Source: Leptodontidium sp. MPI-SDFR-AT-0119 (lineage: Eukaryota > Ascomycota > Leotiomycetes > Helotiales > Leptodontidiaceae). From it: DNA of 64,000 bases. This document shows, one piece after another, positions 18,437-30,747 of the stretch; position 1 is the first letter of the stretch; every line of letters begins with the position of its first letter. The notes below the pieces were generated by a model. The model saw nothing but the letters and a program-made list of their open reading frames with translations. It made no database searches and had not been told where the DNA came from. The DNA lies in the NCBI GenBank assembly GCA_020726505.1, contig JAHLEZ010000032.1:372001-436000 (forward strand), in the 5' to 3' direction. Both the position numbers and the translations under genes were made by a program.

Positions 18437-21352
18437 ATGCCAAGCTCGTACTCCCCAAAAGATGATGATGACCAAGCTCACATTCAACTGAAGTTGGTTT
18501 CCGCTCTTCAGACAGCTCATGGATATGAAGACATCAAGGAAATCCTGGACAGGCTTGAAGATGTTAATGCGCTCTTTCCGCATGATTCTCTCCGTTCATC
18601 TTTCGACCCGGACAAGCTACGAACAAGACCGCTCTACGAAGCAGCTGGGCGTTTTACCCGAATTCAGCACGTTCCGCTCAGTTTGTTCCTCTCCTATGGC
18701 GCCAACGTCAACCTGCGAAATGAAGACGGCCAAACACCCCTCCATAACGCGGTGTCCGTATCCAATAAGACATGGATCTTAGATCTTTTGGGCGCGGGCG
18801 CCGACATCAATGCTCAAATAGAGCCGGCTGTTATTTCAAAGTCAATCGAATGGGACCGTGACAAGACGCCCGGATCCACCCCGCTACATCTAGCTGCATC
18901 TTGCGGCAGCGAATGGATGACTAGATTATTTCTAGAGCGAGGCGCTTGTTTCGACATTAAAGATGGCATGGGAAACACTCCTCTGGATATTGCCGTTGTT
19001 CGGCGCTTACAAGGTCCATTCTGGGCTCTGGTCGAGTATGGGGCTCCGCGAGGTCGAAACGTGATGCAAGAACTTCCACCGCCATGGGCCTTCACGTCAA
19101 AGCAGATTGTTCGAAAACCTGAGGTTCTCGTATCCTCACTCGAAAATTTCATCTTGGGGAATTCCGTTTTGGGAAAGCAGACCACGGACCCGGAATATTG
19201 CGTCAAATGTTCAACCGAGAAAGAGAAAGAGGTGGAAGAATTCAATCGAAAGTTGGAAAACATCAAAAAGTGGCGTGGGCCTTGGAATTTCAACACGGCT
19301 TTTACAAAGAGGTGCCTCTTGTGCCGCCAAGTTGTCCAAACTCTGGAGCCATTTTCCAAACTTGTCGAATTCAACGCCGCATACTCTTCACCAGATGAAG
19401 AGAGTGGAAGATTGTCTCCTGAATCCCGCCTTGAGTACGAAAACAGCCAAAATCGATACCCCACTCTGGAACCTGGCCTTACGCTCTATGAAGAATGCGA
19501 AAAGTATTCAGGGATTGCATGGAAGAGTACCATTACCGAGGAGTTGGGCTCCATCCTTAAGCACATTGAACGATGGCCAGATCATGACACTGGTTCAAGG
19601 GCTGCTTTTGTTATGGCAGCCCATTGGTTCCACACTTGTCTAACCAACCACCGAAAGTGCGGGTTTTCAGAGGCCATGCCGAATCTTCCGACAAGAGTCA
19701 TTGATGTTGGAAACGGATTTGACGACCCTATTCGCTTGATAGCAAGTCAGGGCACCCACGGGTTGTATTGCACCTTGAGTTACCGATGGTATGACTCGAA
19801 TACCTTCAAAACGGCCAGAGAAAACATCGAGGAACTTCAACAAGGCATTCCCGAAAACAAACTCCACCAAACCATCAAAGATGCCATCACCACAACGAGA
19901 ACGCTAGGACTTCGGTACTTGTGGGTAGATGCTATTTGCATCATTCAAAACGACAAAGATGACTGGGAAAGAGAAGCAGCGACAATGTCGGATGTCTATG
20001 AGAACTCAATGTTGACTATCGCGGCAATTGATGAGCCTAGGGCTGATCAAGGAATGTTCCGAAAGAGAACTTATTCTCCACGCCCTTACAATAGAGACTA
20101 CCCGAGGGATTCCGCCACTGGCTATTTTGGATACAGTCATCCATTTTACGTCTATGCTAACAACTGCAGACGTCGACCGTTGGGTGAACTTGACACCAGG
20201 GGCTGGTGTCTGCAGGAACAGTTCTTGTCGCCGAGAATCCTGAGCTATGCAGATGGAGAATTGTTTTGGGACTGCGCGGAGCTGACTGCGTCGGAATCGT
20301 ATCCTGGTGGGGTTTCGCGGTCCCAGGGGTTAACAGAACAGGGATTGCAGGCAAGAGCAGACTGGGAGGCATTCAGAACAATGACGAAGAGTATTCGCCA
20401 TAAGGGGCGGAAATTGGGTCTAGTCGAATCTGTCAAGACAGAGGCTGTCAAATTTTGGTGGAACATTGTTGAAGAGTTCACGGGTCGACATCTAACGGTG
20501 GAAATGGACCGGTTTGTTGCCATCGAGGGTATATCAAATGTCGTAACGGAGTACACAAATGAGCAAATGGTCTTGGGGATGTGGAAGTCTGATTTACCGC
20601 GGCATTTGCTCTGGTGGGTGAACACGATCACAGGGAAGCCAAAGCTGACGGACGTCCTGAAACGTCCGAAGGAATTTCTGTGCCCGTCATGGTCGTGGGC
20701 CTCTGTCATCGGAAAGATTGCTTACAAGAATGTTAACGGTAACGCCTTTGGGATGTACCGTGACCAGTTTCGCGACAAACACGACTTGGGAACCAATGGT
20801 AGCCCGTTCAAATCGAATGTCGAGATCATGGATATATCGGTTTCCCGAGTTCTGAATGGGTACCACGGAAAACTCACATTACGAGGGGCCATGATGAAAG
20901 CGTATATCAGAGAAAAGAACACGAAGATCAGCTATTACTGTGAATGGAAAACAGTTCGGTATGATGGTCATCGCGTTTTCCTGGGGCCTGGAACTGCGCC
21001 TCCTCTCAACAGACCAGCGCCAGGTGCCGACCAAACGACAGGAGTTCCTTCAGACCAAGATATCTTTGAAGGGGTTCCCAGCCATTTCGCCAACTGGATG
21101 GCACAAGGCCGAGAAGGAGACACTACGCAAGCCGACCTGTGGGAGCAATGGTTTCCAGATACAAATGACGACTTTCCTGATGAGGTGTGTTGCTTTCTTA
21201 TTGGAATCGAGCTCAATAACCAGTACTGCATGTGTTTGGTTCCGACTGGCGATGGGGAATATCGTAGAATTGGGGTTTGCAGCTGGTATCTTGGACGTGT
21301 GGACGTTGGTGTAAACGGGATCGGAACGTTACAGACAGTCACAATTATTTAG
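18437..21352 (+). CDS. Ankyrin-repeat HET domain protein, intact
   Basis: This is one uninterrupted frame. I prefer the ATG at 18437 (context ACCAAAATGCC) over the ATG at 18341, whose first 32 codons look like leader sequence; that gives 971 residues. Ankyrin-like repeats occupy roughly residues 60-210 (DGQTPLHNAV, GSTPLHLAAS, GNTPLDIAVV). A middle part follows with cysteine pairs (CVKC, CLLC). The HET domain spans roughly residues 440-600: LPTRVIDVGN, YCTLSYRW, LHQTIKDAITTTRTLGLRYL, WVDAICIIQNDKDDW, MSDVYENSMLTIAA, then DTRGWCLQEQFLSPRIL. The long C-terminal half ends EYRRIGV and QTVTII, the usual HET tail. Proteins of this build are candidates for vegetative incompatibility or immune-like cell death. 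It is the only intact HET gene among three HET sequences in the window. No intron is needed. Confidence 0.87.
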   Translation: MPSSYSPKDDDDQAHIQLKLVSALQTAHGYEDIKEILDRLEDVNALFPHDSLRSSFDPDKLRTRPLYEAAGRFTRIQHVPLSLFLSYGANVNLRNEDGQTPLHNAVSVSNKTWILDLLGAGADINAQIEPAVISKSIEWDRDKTPGSTPLHLAASCGSEWMTRLFLERGACFDIKDGMGNTPLDIAVVRRLQGPFWALVEYGAPRGRNVMQELPPPWAFTSKQIVRKPEVLVSSLENFILGNSVLGKQTTDPEYCVKCSTEKEKEVEEFNRKLENIKKWRGPWNFNTAFTKRCLLCRQVVQTLEPFSKLVEFNAAYSSPDEESGRLSPESRLEYENSQNRYPTLEPGLTLYEECEKYSGIAWKSTITEELGSILKHIERWPDHDTGSRAAFVMAAHWFHTCLTNHRKCGFSEAMPNLPTRVIDVGNGFDDPIRLIASQGTHGLYCTLSYRWYDSNTFKTARENIEELQQGIPENKLHQTIKDAITTTRTLGLRYLWVDAICIIQNDKDDWEREAATMSDVYENSMLTIAAIDEPRADQGMFRKRTYSPRPYNRDYPRDSATGYFGYSHPFYVYANNCRRRPLGELDTRGWCLQEQFLSPRILSYADGELFWDCAELTASESYPGGVSRSQGLTEQGLQARADWEAFRTMTKSIRHKGRKLGLVESVKTEAVKFWWNIVEEFTGRHLTVEMDRFVAIEGISNVVTEYTNEQMVLGMWKSDLPRHLLWWVNTITGKPKLTDVLKRPKEFLCPSWSWASVIGKIAYKNVNGNAFGMYRDQFRDKHDLGTNGSPFKSNVEIMDISVSRVLNGYHGKLTLRGAMMKAYIREKNTKISYYCEWKTVRYDGHRVFLGPGTAPPLNRPAPGADQTTGVPSDQDIFEGVPSHFANWMAQGREGDTTQADLWEQWFPDTNDDFPDEVCCFLIGIELNNQYCMCLVPTGDGEYRRIGVCSWYLGRVDVGVNGIGTLQTVTII

Positions 21353-22236
21353 TTTCCATCAAATGGACTCTACGTCAAACAGATTTGGTAGCGCAATGTT
21401 CCAGGCGGATGAGCTGAAGCCAGCAGCATATATATACACCAAGTAGACACGGCGGAGTCGATGATTTGAGGTGTCTGAAGGACGATGGCCGTTCCCTTCC
21501 AAATATCCTTGGAAGTCGTGAAGGTTCCTGATCAATGACAGTGCTCGCCGCAACCAATGCAGCACTGTTCTCAGTCTAATCCTTCGGAGCTCGTGATGAT
21601 GGTAGGCTCGCCGCATCTGCTTGTCGCTGCTGAAAAGGTCGTTAAAGAGATGTTATAAAACAATGAGACTAAGCTACTTAATCTTATCACGTGCGTATAA
21701 GCAAATATAAATCTAAAAGTAGCTTCTAAAGCAATCTTAATTAGAGCTAAAATGGGATTTACGCTTAAAGATAAAACAAAGAAAGTGTAACTAAGCCTTG
21801 ACGGAGCCAAAACGAGCCTCTTTAGGCGCTGAGATAGCCTCTTAATATATGCTTAAGCTAATCCTTCCCGCCGTTTACTTTTACTTATTACTACTTCTTA
21901 CCTTCGCCTTACCATTACTCGCCTCAGCCCTGCTCACCTTTCCGTATAAAAACAGATTTCGTACAAGTGAGGATTCAAGTTAAACAACCGGCTGTTATAA
22001 CTGCACCATGGATTTGAATATGCACATGGTTGAATGTTTACCAAGCAAAGGCTTTCTCTCTTAATCAAGCCTCGCCATCTACCTAAATACCTACTCCACC
22101 CTACCCTAGCTCGTTCCTTCTCTTCCATATTTTATGCACTTAATCCTTGACTCTTCTCTCCACTTCCATTTCTACTTGTACTTCAACTCAAAACATCAGC
22201 ACCAACAAGCATCAAGTACCTCTCACCACAAACACA
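21353..22236. other. Intergenic region, partly AT-rich
   Basis: No gene is supported. About 21640-21920 is rich in TTAA and CTTA words and poor in CA/TG, resembling lightly RIP-mutated repeat remnants. From about 22080 the sequence becomes C- and T-rich, as before other start codons here. Confidence 0.45.
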
Positions 22237-23654
22237 ATGGCAGAGCCTACCTCGATGACAGAGCCAAGTAGCTCTCAAACCTCTGACAGATTGCTGCTCC
22301 GCGGCGGCATGCCAACCCAAAAAAATCCATTCAACTTCGACGGCGGCGATATCACCATCAATGCCATATTCAACGGCAAGGCCATGAAAGGCAAAGTCGT
22401 CAGCGGCTCTATGGCCTCAGCAAGTTCAGTATGACTGCTCCTAATTCCAGCGTTTTATGACTTCAGTAATGTGGGGGGCTTGGAAGCTAACGAAATGGAT
22501 GAATATCAGGTCTGGAACAAATTCCTCTATCCACCATGGTCGAGCGAAGGTGATGATCCAGTCAAAGAGTTAGACTTCAGCGAAGATGACGGTGAAGCTC
22601 TCCTGGTCCTGCTCCGCATCGTCCACTTCCAGTTCGCCAAGGTTCCCACATCATTTAAAGGCTCAATCTTACCACTTTACAACATTGCACTTCTCTGCGA
22701 GCAATACGACTGCGTTCATCTTACCAAATTCGTCGTACAGGGCTGGTGCTCTAGGTTAAGTGATACAAGTTTGCCATTGTATGCTGGTGATACGAGACGC
22801 AAGGCGTACATTGCTTGGGCGTTCGGCTCAGTGGATATCTTTCTGGGGTTGGCAAAGACTTTGGTGTTGAAGTGTCGTATCCAGGCTAATGGAACTGGAG
22901 GATGATGAGTGCATTCTGCCGGATAAGTAGCTTGGTACGTTTTAACAGTGATATATGCGAGGAGTGATGCTGACAGCTCTTTGCAGAAAGTGTCCAGAAA
23001 ATCCGAGATACTACACTCAAGAAGCTTTTGGCGATTCCATATAATCAGGCCACTAAGTGTGAAAGACATCCAGCCAGCACCTGCAGCAGCGTGGAGTGTC
23101 GGCCTATGATCTAAGCTTCTCTGGTCTCGGAACTGGGCAAACGCAACTTGTGGCCTCGCAAGAAAACCGGGGACATTGTCGATTCCGTTACGACCATCGC
23201 AGGTCTCGTTGGAGATCTGGATGTCAGCTATCCCAGTTATGAGGGTACAATGTCCCGAGCCTATCCATGGTCGTACGTCGATGTTCATTTGAAATGCACC
23301 GTCGACTACAAAAAGGAAGTAGCGAAGATTCTGGATCACATCCCAGATCCCACCCTCGACTGTCACATCCGACACATGCAGCTCAGAAATGGCAGTGTTA
23401 CTGCTCAAGAGCTTGCTGCTTCAGCGAAGAGTGGTTTGGCCGATGATCTGACGTTTCTGCATTCAACTCCTGTTCGAAAGGAGTTGAAGGGTTATCCATC
23501 TTCATCACTCGTTAAACCTAAGAAGCGTGTTCCCACCAAGAAGAAGCATTCTCCCCCCGAAATAAGCACCTCAAATGGCTGTCCAAGATGCAGTACCAGA
23601 CACGGCCAGGTTATTGCATGTCGGGTCAATCGCAAGAAGCGTCCAGCTTCATAG
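22237..23654 (+). pseudogene. Second BTB/POZ-like paralog, degenerate
   Basis: Exon 1 is 22237-22428 and exon 2 starts at 22510 after an 81-bp intron at the same place as in the copy at 417-1553 (a valine-tryptophan after ASP/ASS). Matching blocks are FDGGDITINAIFNGKAMKGKV, VWNKFLYPPW, FSEDDGEALLVLLRIVHFQF, LLCEQYDC and AYIAWAFGS. The frame stops at 22903, but a neighbouring frame continues with DDECILPDK and then hits TAG where the paralog has ATC. A later segment (IRDTTLKKLLAIPYNQ) and the final open part (23148-23654, LWPRKKTGDIVDSV onward with a lysine-rich basic tail) lie in other frames. At least three lesions are therefore needed, so this is an older pseudogene than the first copy. It starts about 900 bp downstream of the ankyrin-HET gene. 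Confidence 0.7.
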
Positions 23655-24442
23655 GTATCTCCAGCGGGCTCGAGTAGCCTTGCAAATTTGGACTTCTAGC
23701 ACCGAATCACAGCGCCCACTTCCAGACTATCCCAGGAGCATGAGCTTTTAACTAACTTATCCTGCCGAAATACCGATCACAAATTAGACGCCGATCAATT
23801 GGATTTCAAACACTACCATCAATATCAAAATCCTTCGCCAACAAACTCACAGAGGGCTGACGGGATATTGACATACTGAAGGAAGCGGTTTTTTCAAGTT
23901 CAACCTCGAGCCTTCCCTATCTTGTTATCTAGCATCAAAATTTCCAGAAGCGGACTAGCGCTTTTCATACATTTGTATTTACTTTAATTTCTTTAAAAAG
24001 GGTCGAGGAAGCCACGTCAAGAAACTTAGGCGAGCCTTCAAAATTTGCACCAGTCCCTGGAGTGGCAGCACGGGGATATCAGTGGCAGCTTCGGGGGAAG
24101 TTTACGTGTTGATGAGGCATTTGGCGAGTAAAACTCGCTGATCATAAATGCCAAATCAATACGAAATTTGACTTTCGGTTTTCATGAAAAGTGATGCGCT
24201 GCTTAATTTTCACCACGGCTCTATCTATCTGGCGCAGACTTTCTAATTTATCGCAAAGACCTGCAGACTAACGGCTAACTCCGTGGCTTTCATGCACGCA
24301 TTGATCATCATTCATATCCCATCCATCCATCCATCCCATGACGCTCAATGCAAATTCTCAAATGCTCACTCGAATGAAATGAAATCACAACTAACGCTCG
24401 CTATTCGCTAAAGGAAACGTAGACTGAAGTTGCCTCCCAAGC
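23655..24442. other. Intergenic region downstream of dcl1
   Basis: No coding frame is supported. A short CATC microsatellite (about 24319-24336) precedes the 3' end of the Dicer gene. The boundary between decayed accessory sequence and intact core genes falls here. Confidence 0.45.
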
Positions 24443-27400
24443 CTAAACAGCAGTACCATGGCCCTCCCCATCCTCACTGCCATCCACATCCTCGGGCTTG
24501 CAATCACACTGATACGTATCCCTAAACTCGGTGAGGGGCAAGCCACTCAGGAGATTCATCGCCTTCTTCGCTGCAGCAACCTTTGCATATCTCGAGCTCT
24601 CGGCCTGGGCATCCGCAACAACCTTGCCATGGACAACGACCATAGCGACGATTGTTGGTTTACTCCCATCAACATTCGGCATCTCGCGCGTCATGACGCT
24701 CCAATCCGCACAGCCCATGTTGATCTGGAGGAACTTGGTCAGGAAGGTGGTCGGGTGCTTGTTGGCGAAGGAGTCGTAAATGGACATGTCGAGGAAAAAC
24801 CACTTGATGTGTCGATCGAAGAACTCCTCTGCGACGCCGTAGTTGTATTCCGAGTCGACGAAGATGGCGCCGATGTAAGCTTCGACGATATCAGGAAGGC
24901 ATTTGGGGGGTTGGCGGACTGATACCCAGTAGTCTGGGTTGCAGTCTTGAGGGGACTTTCCGGCGCGCACGGCATCCTCTTCGGCTTGCTTGCGGGCTTC
25001 GGTAATGTCGGTTACGTAGTCCGAGATTTGCTTTTGGAAACCGGTGTTGAAGAGGAGGAGGTGAGTGTGGAATCCAAGAGCGACGCAGAGGGCGCCGAGG
25101 AACTGATTGGAGACCATTGCCATCTTGTGCTCCGTAAGCCACTGCGGGTCTTTGTCGGGGAAGTTGTGGAAGAGAAAGTTGACGCAGGCCATGTCGAGGA
25201 GGGAATCGCCAAGGAACTCGAGACGTTGGTAGCTGGGTACATGTTCGTATGAGTAGGGGTATGATGGATGTGTAAATGCGGATCGGGCCAGGCGAGGGTA
25301 GTTGAAGTGGTATGGATGCTTTTGTTCGAGTTGCCAGGCTAGGTTGCGCTGCATCTCGGTAGCTGGGGCAATTTGGTACTTGGGCTTCTTGTAGAGCTTG
25401 TAATAATCGGCGAAGCAAGTGACTTCATGGTTCTCGCTTGAGACGAGTTCAGTGACTGCGCGGACTGCAGTGTCCATATTCTTGGTTTCGTGGTATGTCA
25501 ACAAGGCTGCTCCAATCATAGCCTCACAAACGTCGGCAATACTCTTGTCGCCCAACTTGTGGGTATTGGGAGCCGTGGCAGTCTTGCCCTTCTTCAGGAC
25601 CAACCCTTCAGGGTACCAAGCCCGACGACTGAAGCTCTGGGAACGGATGTACTCATAAAGCTTAAGCTTCATGGCATTGTCCTTCAGATTCTTGTTGCAG
25701 ATCAACAGCATACGGTCGACGTGGTAGCTGTATTCGTCATTCTCTGGATGGATACCAAACAATGAGATCGAGGTTGCCATCTTCAGGAAACAATCCCCAA
25801 GAAACTCGAGACGTTCGTAATTCTTGCCCATGCCACGTTGGAAGTTGATTTGCTCGGAACCGTGATCTCCAGAATTGTCAGAGTCTTTGGTACAAGCCTC
25901 GAGAGCGAGATCAGGGCTGATCTTGAGGTTGAGCAAGTCGCAAGCCTCCAAAGCGATGAGGTAGGACTCCAAACGGTGGATGATGGCTGGGAAGACGTAT
26001 GCCATGGCGACGACAGTTGTTGGAAGCTGCTTGTGATTAGCAGTGAACAAAGAAACTCGGCATGAAGGGTGAGACTTACCGGGGATATCTTGAGAGGCTC
26101 CAGAATGACGAAGCATTTCTTTGGGCCATCCTCTTCTGGAGTATCGAATTCATCAAGCAAATTACGACGGAGTGAGATGAGCTCTGCCTCAACCACACGC
26201 TGAGTCTCATCAAAAGTACGGCGTGCTCTGGCCTTAGCCCACAAGCTACAACTGTATTCCATGATATTGTCGTTATTCTTCCTAGTGCCCTTTCGAGCAG
26301 CACTGTTTGGTGGAACTGGACCCGTAGGTACATGGTCTGGTGTCACGCCAACAGTCCACAGCTTCCGTGAGCCGTCATAAGGGTCGACGATGAACTTGTT
26401 TTTGAAGAACTCATCGGGTTCGGTCTTCCATGAAATGTTGTCCCAAGGATTGCCACCCCATTTGGCTTCATGATCCACAACCGATTGCAGGTCATCCCAT
26501 GCAACAACAGAAGTTGGGTCAACATCTCCGTCAATGGGGCTTGTGAGTGAAAGCGCGGGTGCTAAGAAGTATGGCATCTTCGCCAGATCTGGCTCATACT
26601 CTTTACTGAAAACATCATGGAAGATGCAGAGGGTAAATGTGTTGACCTTGGCGACAAGTTCTGGAGTAGCTGTAATCGGCTGTTGAAGCGAGACCCAATC
26701 GACCGACGAATGCCGGCCACCTCCGAAGTGAAGGAAGAATGAAGGAAGCTGTGGTAATCTTGATCTGGTCAAGAGCACCAGGGGCTGAGAAGGTCGGACC
26801 AAGGCTTCTGGGTTTGCCAGCTTCAACACAGTGACAAAAAGCTGGTCAGGAACTCCACCAACAGACCACAAGGCTGGCTTGGTTTTCATATCATATGCCT
26901 CTCGCTTCTTCGAGTCAACAGCAAGCAGAGCATTGCGCATAGCAGGAAGTTGTTTGGTAAAGGTTGGTAGAAGATGCTCGTCTAAATGCTTGCCCTTGAC
27001 TAGCTCAAGGCAGGTCTCGAAGGCTGCAGAACATTTTGCAACTTGTTTAGTTGAGCAAAGCCGGCCGACGGAACCCCTGATGGGCGAATTCAAAGGCAAA
27101 ATGACCTCGCAGACGAATTGCTTGTTCTGAACTGTCATTACATACTCCGGCTGTAAATTGGTATCGTTGCTGTGCTCAAGCGAGTCTACGAAGTTGGCAA
27201 GAACCATAAGACTCATCTTGTACGTCAGCTTCGCTCCAGTGGAGGTCTTGTAAACCCGATGGCTCTTCTCCTTCGCTAAGAAATGATCCATGTCATAGTC
27301 ATTACCCATCAGAAGACGGTCCTCAGGCAGGCTCTGGCAGAACGTCTTGAGGATTTTCTCGTTTTTCCGTACTTCTAGCATGATTTGCAGGTGGTCAGCG

Positions 27401-30203
27401 TTTCCATCCTCATACATGTGTATATATCGAGAATTGACGTGCCGAGCGCGCCCGCGAGACTGAATGTACTGAATCAGCGTCGAGTAGAGATCAAACCTGA
27501 CGATGAGATTGCAGTCTGGAATATCGAGGCCCTCTTCCGCGACAGAGGTAGCAAACAGGCAATTGACAGTACCTTTCCGGAAGTTAGTCATGGCAAGGAC
27601 TTGGTCGCGGTGCGACTGGTTCAAGTCTCCGGCCTCGCCGCTCCTTGTGCCGACCAAAGTCCCAACCTTGAGATGAGGAGTTCCAATGTTAGGCTGCATG
27701 AACAAGTTGGCTAGCAGGCGCGCGGTGTATCTTTGGTTCACAAACACGATACATTTATCATCAGTCGGACGCTCAAACCGTTCTCTCAAGTATCGGACCA
27801 GTAAGACGACCTTCGAAGAAATGTTGCTCGAGGCCTTCAATGTTGTAGCTGGGTTATAGTCCGGAGGATCAAAGACATGAGCTTTGACAATGTCTTTGGC
27901 TTCCTGGATGAGAGACTTCTCCTGCTCAAGCAGCGCAAGGGGAGCGGCGACCTTCTTGGCGTGGTATTTTCGTTCAGTTTTTGCCTGCAACTTCTTGGTC
28001 TCCTCTTCGGCGAGACAAAAGAGCCAAACCTGGTCGGCACACCACGATCCTAGCTCCTTCGTCGCACCGTACGCAAATGCGAGGGGCTTCTTCAAGACAC
28101 TGTTGGTCTTGAATCTCTCATACATTTGTGTATAGAGAGGTGTTTCTTGTGCAGGGCGTAGTTGGTCGTATTTCGCCACTTGTTCCTGCTTGGAACTCGC
28201 AGCAAATTGCAGCAGGCTGGTATCAATTGCAGTACAGATCTCCGAATGTAAAATGGCCTCCAGTTCAAAGGCAGCCTTTCTGATATCGACACGGGCATCG
28301 ACTGGCGAGGCAGTCATGCCAAAGATCTTCGGACGGCAGGCCGGGTCATGATGGACATAAAAGTCCTTGATGATCCGCGCATAGGCATGATCCTTCTTGG
28401 CGTGATGAGCTTCATCAAAGATGAGCAGGTTGATCTATGAAATTTCAGAGTTAGCATGGCATTAGATACTGTTGCTCAGTGTCAAAACTTGTTCTGGGTA
28501 TGCTTGAGCACGGAGTCCAAAGAATCCTCAAATAGCCGCAAAGAATAAAGTTTAGCTTTGGAAACATACCTGTGACATAGATATGAAAGAATGATGAAGA
28601 GAGTGGCGCAAGACTTCGGCAGTGCAAACAATGACCATATTTTTCTCAATGTGTTTGTCCCATATAGTCTTGTTCCACAAGTCAACACCCATGTCTCCGC
28701 AGAACATATCCATGGGTTGATCCAGATTAGCCTCCAGAACATGGTACTGTTGGAAAACGAGCTGGACAGAGTCAACCAGAAAGAAGGAGACTCGCTTTCC
28801 CATTTTGTTCGCCCTATCCTCAAGTTCTTGGGCGAAAATGTGTCTCAAGAGCAGTAAAGCAATGAGTGTTTTGCCGGAGCCTGTAATGAATATCAGCAGT
28901 GCAGTTTAACCAACAAAGAGGGATACTGACCAGTATCAAGGACTGCGATAATATTTTTCTCGACAGCTCTGTTGAACAATTCCACTTGATACTCACGAGG
29001 GTTCGAGATAATTTCTCTCTTCTCAGCCTGCTTGACGAGCCATCTAGTAGATTGCTGGTCTTGAACCCGCGACTTGGTAGCTTCCTTTGTCAAACTCTCC
29101 AGCCTCTTTTGCATATGCGCTTCGGCCACGGCATTCAGTTTGCGTTTGCGTTCGGTAATTTTGCGTGGCTTAGATGTCGGAAGGGTATCATCATCTTCTT
29201 CTTCTTCATGTTCGAAACCTTCCTCTTCGGCGTCAGGTCCGTGAATTGCAAGCTTGGCTATTTCTGACGGAACTTGCCTAGAAGACCCTTGCTCGGATGT
29301 AGTGGATGTTTGCACATTGGCGTATGAGCCTTGTCGACGCTTTGGCTCGGGTGACGCAAAGCTATACTGTTTATTCCGCTTGAGATCCGCAATAACATCC
29401 TCAGTTGTTCGAGTTGCGAGAGCAGTTGCTGTGGGAGTAAAGTTCAGCGCAGAAGCGGGGGCACAGCCAGCATCTTGAGCGGCCTTGAGTATGGCAGAAG
29501 CCGGAACAGGTGCATCGGCATTCGGATCTGGCATTGAGAAGAGAGCAACCGGAGGTATAGAAACTTGGGCAGCACTGGGGTTATGTACTCCATTGATCTG
29601 CAGTGTAGGTATATGTGAAGGGGTCGCTAGCATCATTGGAGAAGCGGCATGTAAGTCTGACTTCTCTCGTTGAAAATTCATAGCAGACGGATGATGCTTA
29701 GAAGATGGCGGCGAGGTTGCGGTTGAAGTGATTTCATCCTCTATGGATGGATCCATGGTGGTCGGGGGTGATTGTGTGGGCGAAGGAGCTGTATCCTGTA
29801 AAGTTTCCATGAGCAGTCCGAGCAATTGCTGCTGACCAACACTCAAGCTATTACTATGCGACGGAGGGATGAGCTGAGAGAGCGTTGCTCCAGGAAGATC
29901 CCAAATATTGTTTGCTTGTTCCAAGCTACCTGAAGTGAAAGGATCAGTCAATCGAGCTTCAGACTCGATTCTTGCCTTCTCATCACCAGCGGCTGTGAAA
30001 CTACTAGCCCCATTCAACAGAAGCAAGTCATCCCAGATACTGGAGCTCAAGTCAGTGGTGGTGGGAGAGTCTCTGGTAGCAATCGCAGAAGATGTGAGAT
30101 CTGAAGATGAAAGTTTGCTTTCAATACTTGACGAAACGGGAATCAAGCAATCCTTATCCTCGATCAGCTGACTGAGATCCTGCATGTACCCGGGGAAGGG
30201 CAT
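24443..30203 (-). CDS. dcl1: Dicer-like protein 1
   Basis: There are four minus-strand exons, 28931-30203, 28570-28880, 26080-28434 and 24443-26026, with introns of 50, 135 and 53 bp. Together they give 1840 residues in one consistent frame. The order is: a long low-complexity N-terminus (about 1-400); helicase motif I LDTGSGKT (about 421-428); FDEAHH (about 534-539); helicase C with [11 protein letters not shown] and QSRGRARH (about 853); a dimerisation and PAZ-like middle; two RNase III domains with ERLEFLGD (about 1378) and QRLEFLGD (about 1578), both keeping the acidic signature; a dsRNA-binding region; and a C-terminal CDC motif like the zinc ligands of yeast Dcr1. It cuts double-stranded RNA into small RNAs for RNA silencing. 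The symbol is given by family likeness; dcl2-type proteins are shorter. The roughly 420 residues before motif I are unusually long, so the true start may be a later Met. Confidence 0.93.
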
Positions 30204-30747
30204 GATAGGTCTCGCAGATGATCGAGATGAACTGAAGAGATGGGCGTACGCAGTGTGAAAATAGTGAGACAGCGAGAAGGTGAGAGATTGACCGAGGAGG
30301 AAGCAAATAAACCAAAAGCCTCTTGATAACAGGGGAGCGGGAAAGCTGTACGTTGGCTGGGTTGTAAGAGAGGATTCAACTCCAGTGTCTCGAGTTGAAT
30401 ACCTAGGTATTTACGGCATTGCGCCACGTATGTTGGAGTTGATAGAGTGAAGACCTTCTATTGCTGTTGGCGTTGAGGTTGAAGTTGAAGATGAAGTGAA
30501 GTTGAAAGAAGGTTGGCTTGTTGTTGGCTGTGAGGTTGTTGGAATTCTCTTTGGCGCTGCCTCGTCCCGGCTGGGTGACGCGAACTTCAAGCGCGTCGGC
30601 TCGTGCCTTTTCTGTCTTGGCGGCTGCCCCTCCATGATTTCGCATCTAAACTTCACTCCCCGCCACGATCAACGGCAACATCAATTGAACTCAGCACCAA
30701 CACCACAGCAGAACCCAAAATTACCTTGCAAAGATACGCCCGCCAAG
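30204..30747. promoter_or_regulatory. Shared divergent promoter of dcl1 and TAP42-like gene
   Basis: The start codons of the Dicer gene (minus, 30203) and the TAP42-like gene (plus, 30748) are only 544 bp apart, so both promoters lie here. It contains the perfect 12-bp palindrome ATACCTAGGTAT at 30399-30410, near the middle. No other defined element is clear. Confidence 0.6.
30399..30410. promoter_or_regulatory. Palindrome ATACCTAGGTAT
   Basis: This 12-bp perfect palindrome lies in the divergent promoter. Its core TACCTAGGTA recurs at 45553-45562, 46228-46237 and 56336-56345, always outside coding sequence. It may be a binding site for a dimeric regulator; that is inference. Confidence 0.4.

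Noticed and set aside
18814..19464. Minus-strand frame of 216 codons
   Set aside because: It is the antisense shadow of the ankyrin-HET gene.
22716..23408. Minus-strand frame of 230 codons over the second BTB copy
   Set aside because: No domain is recognisable and the plus strand carries paralogous BTB motifs.
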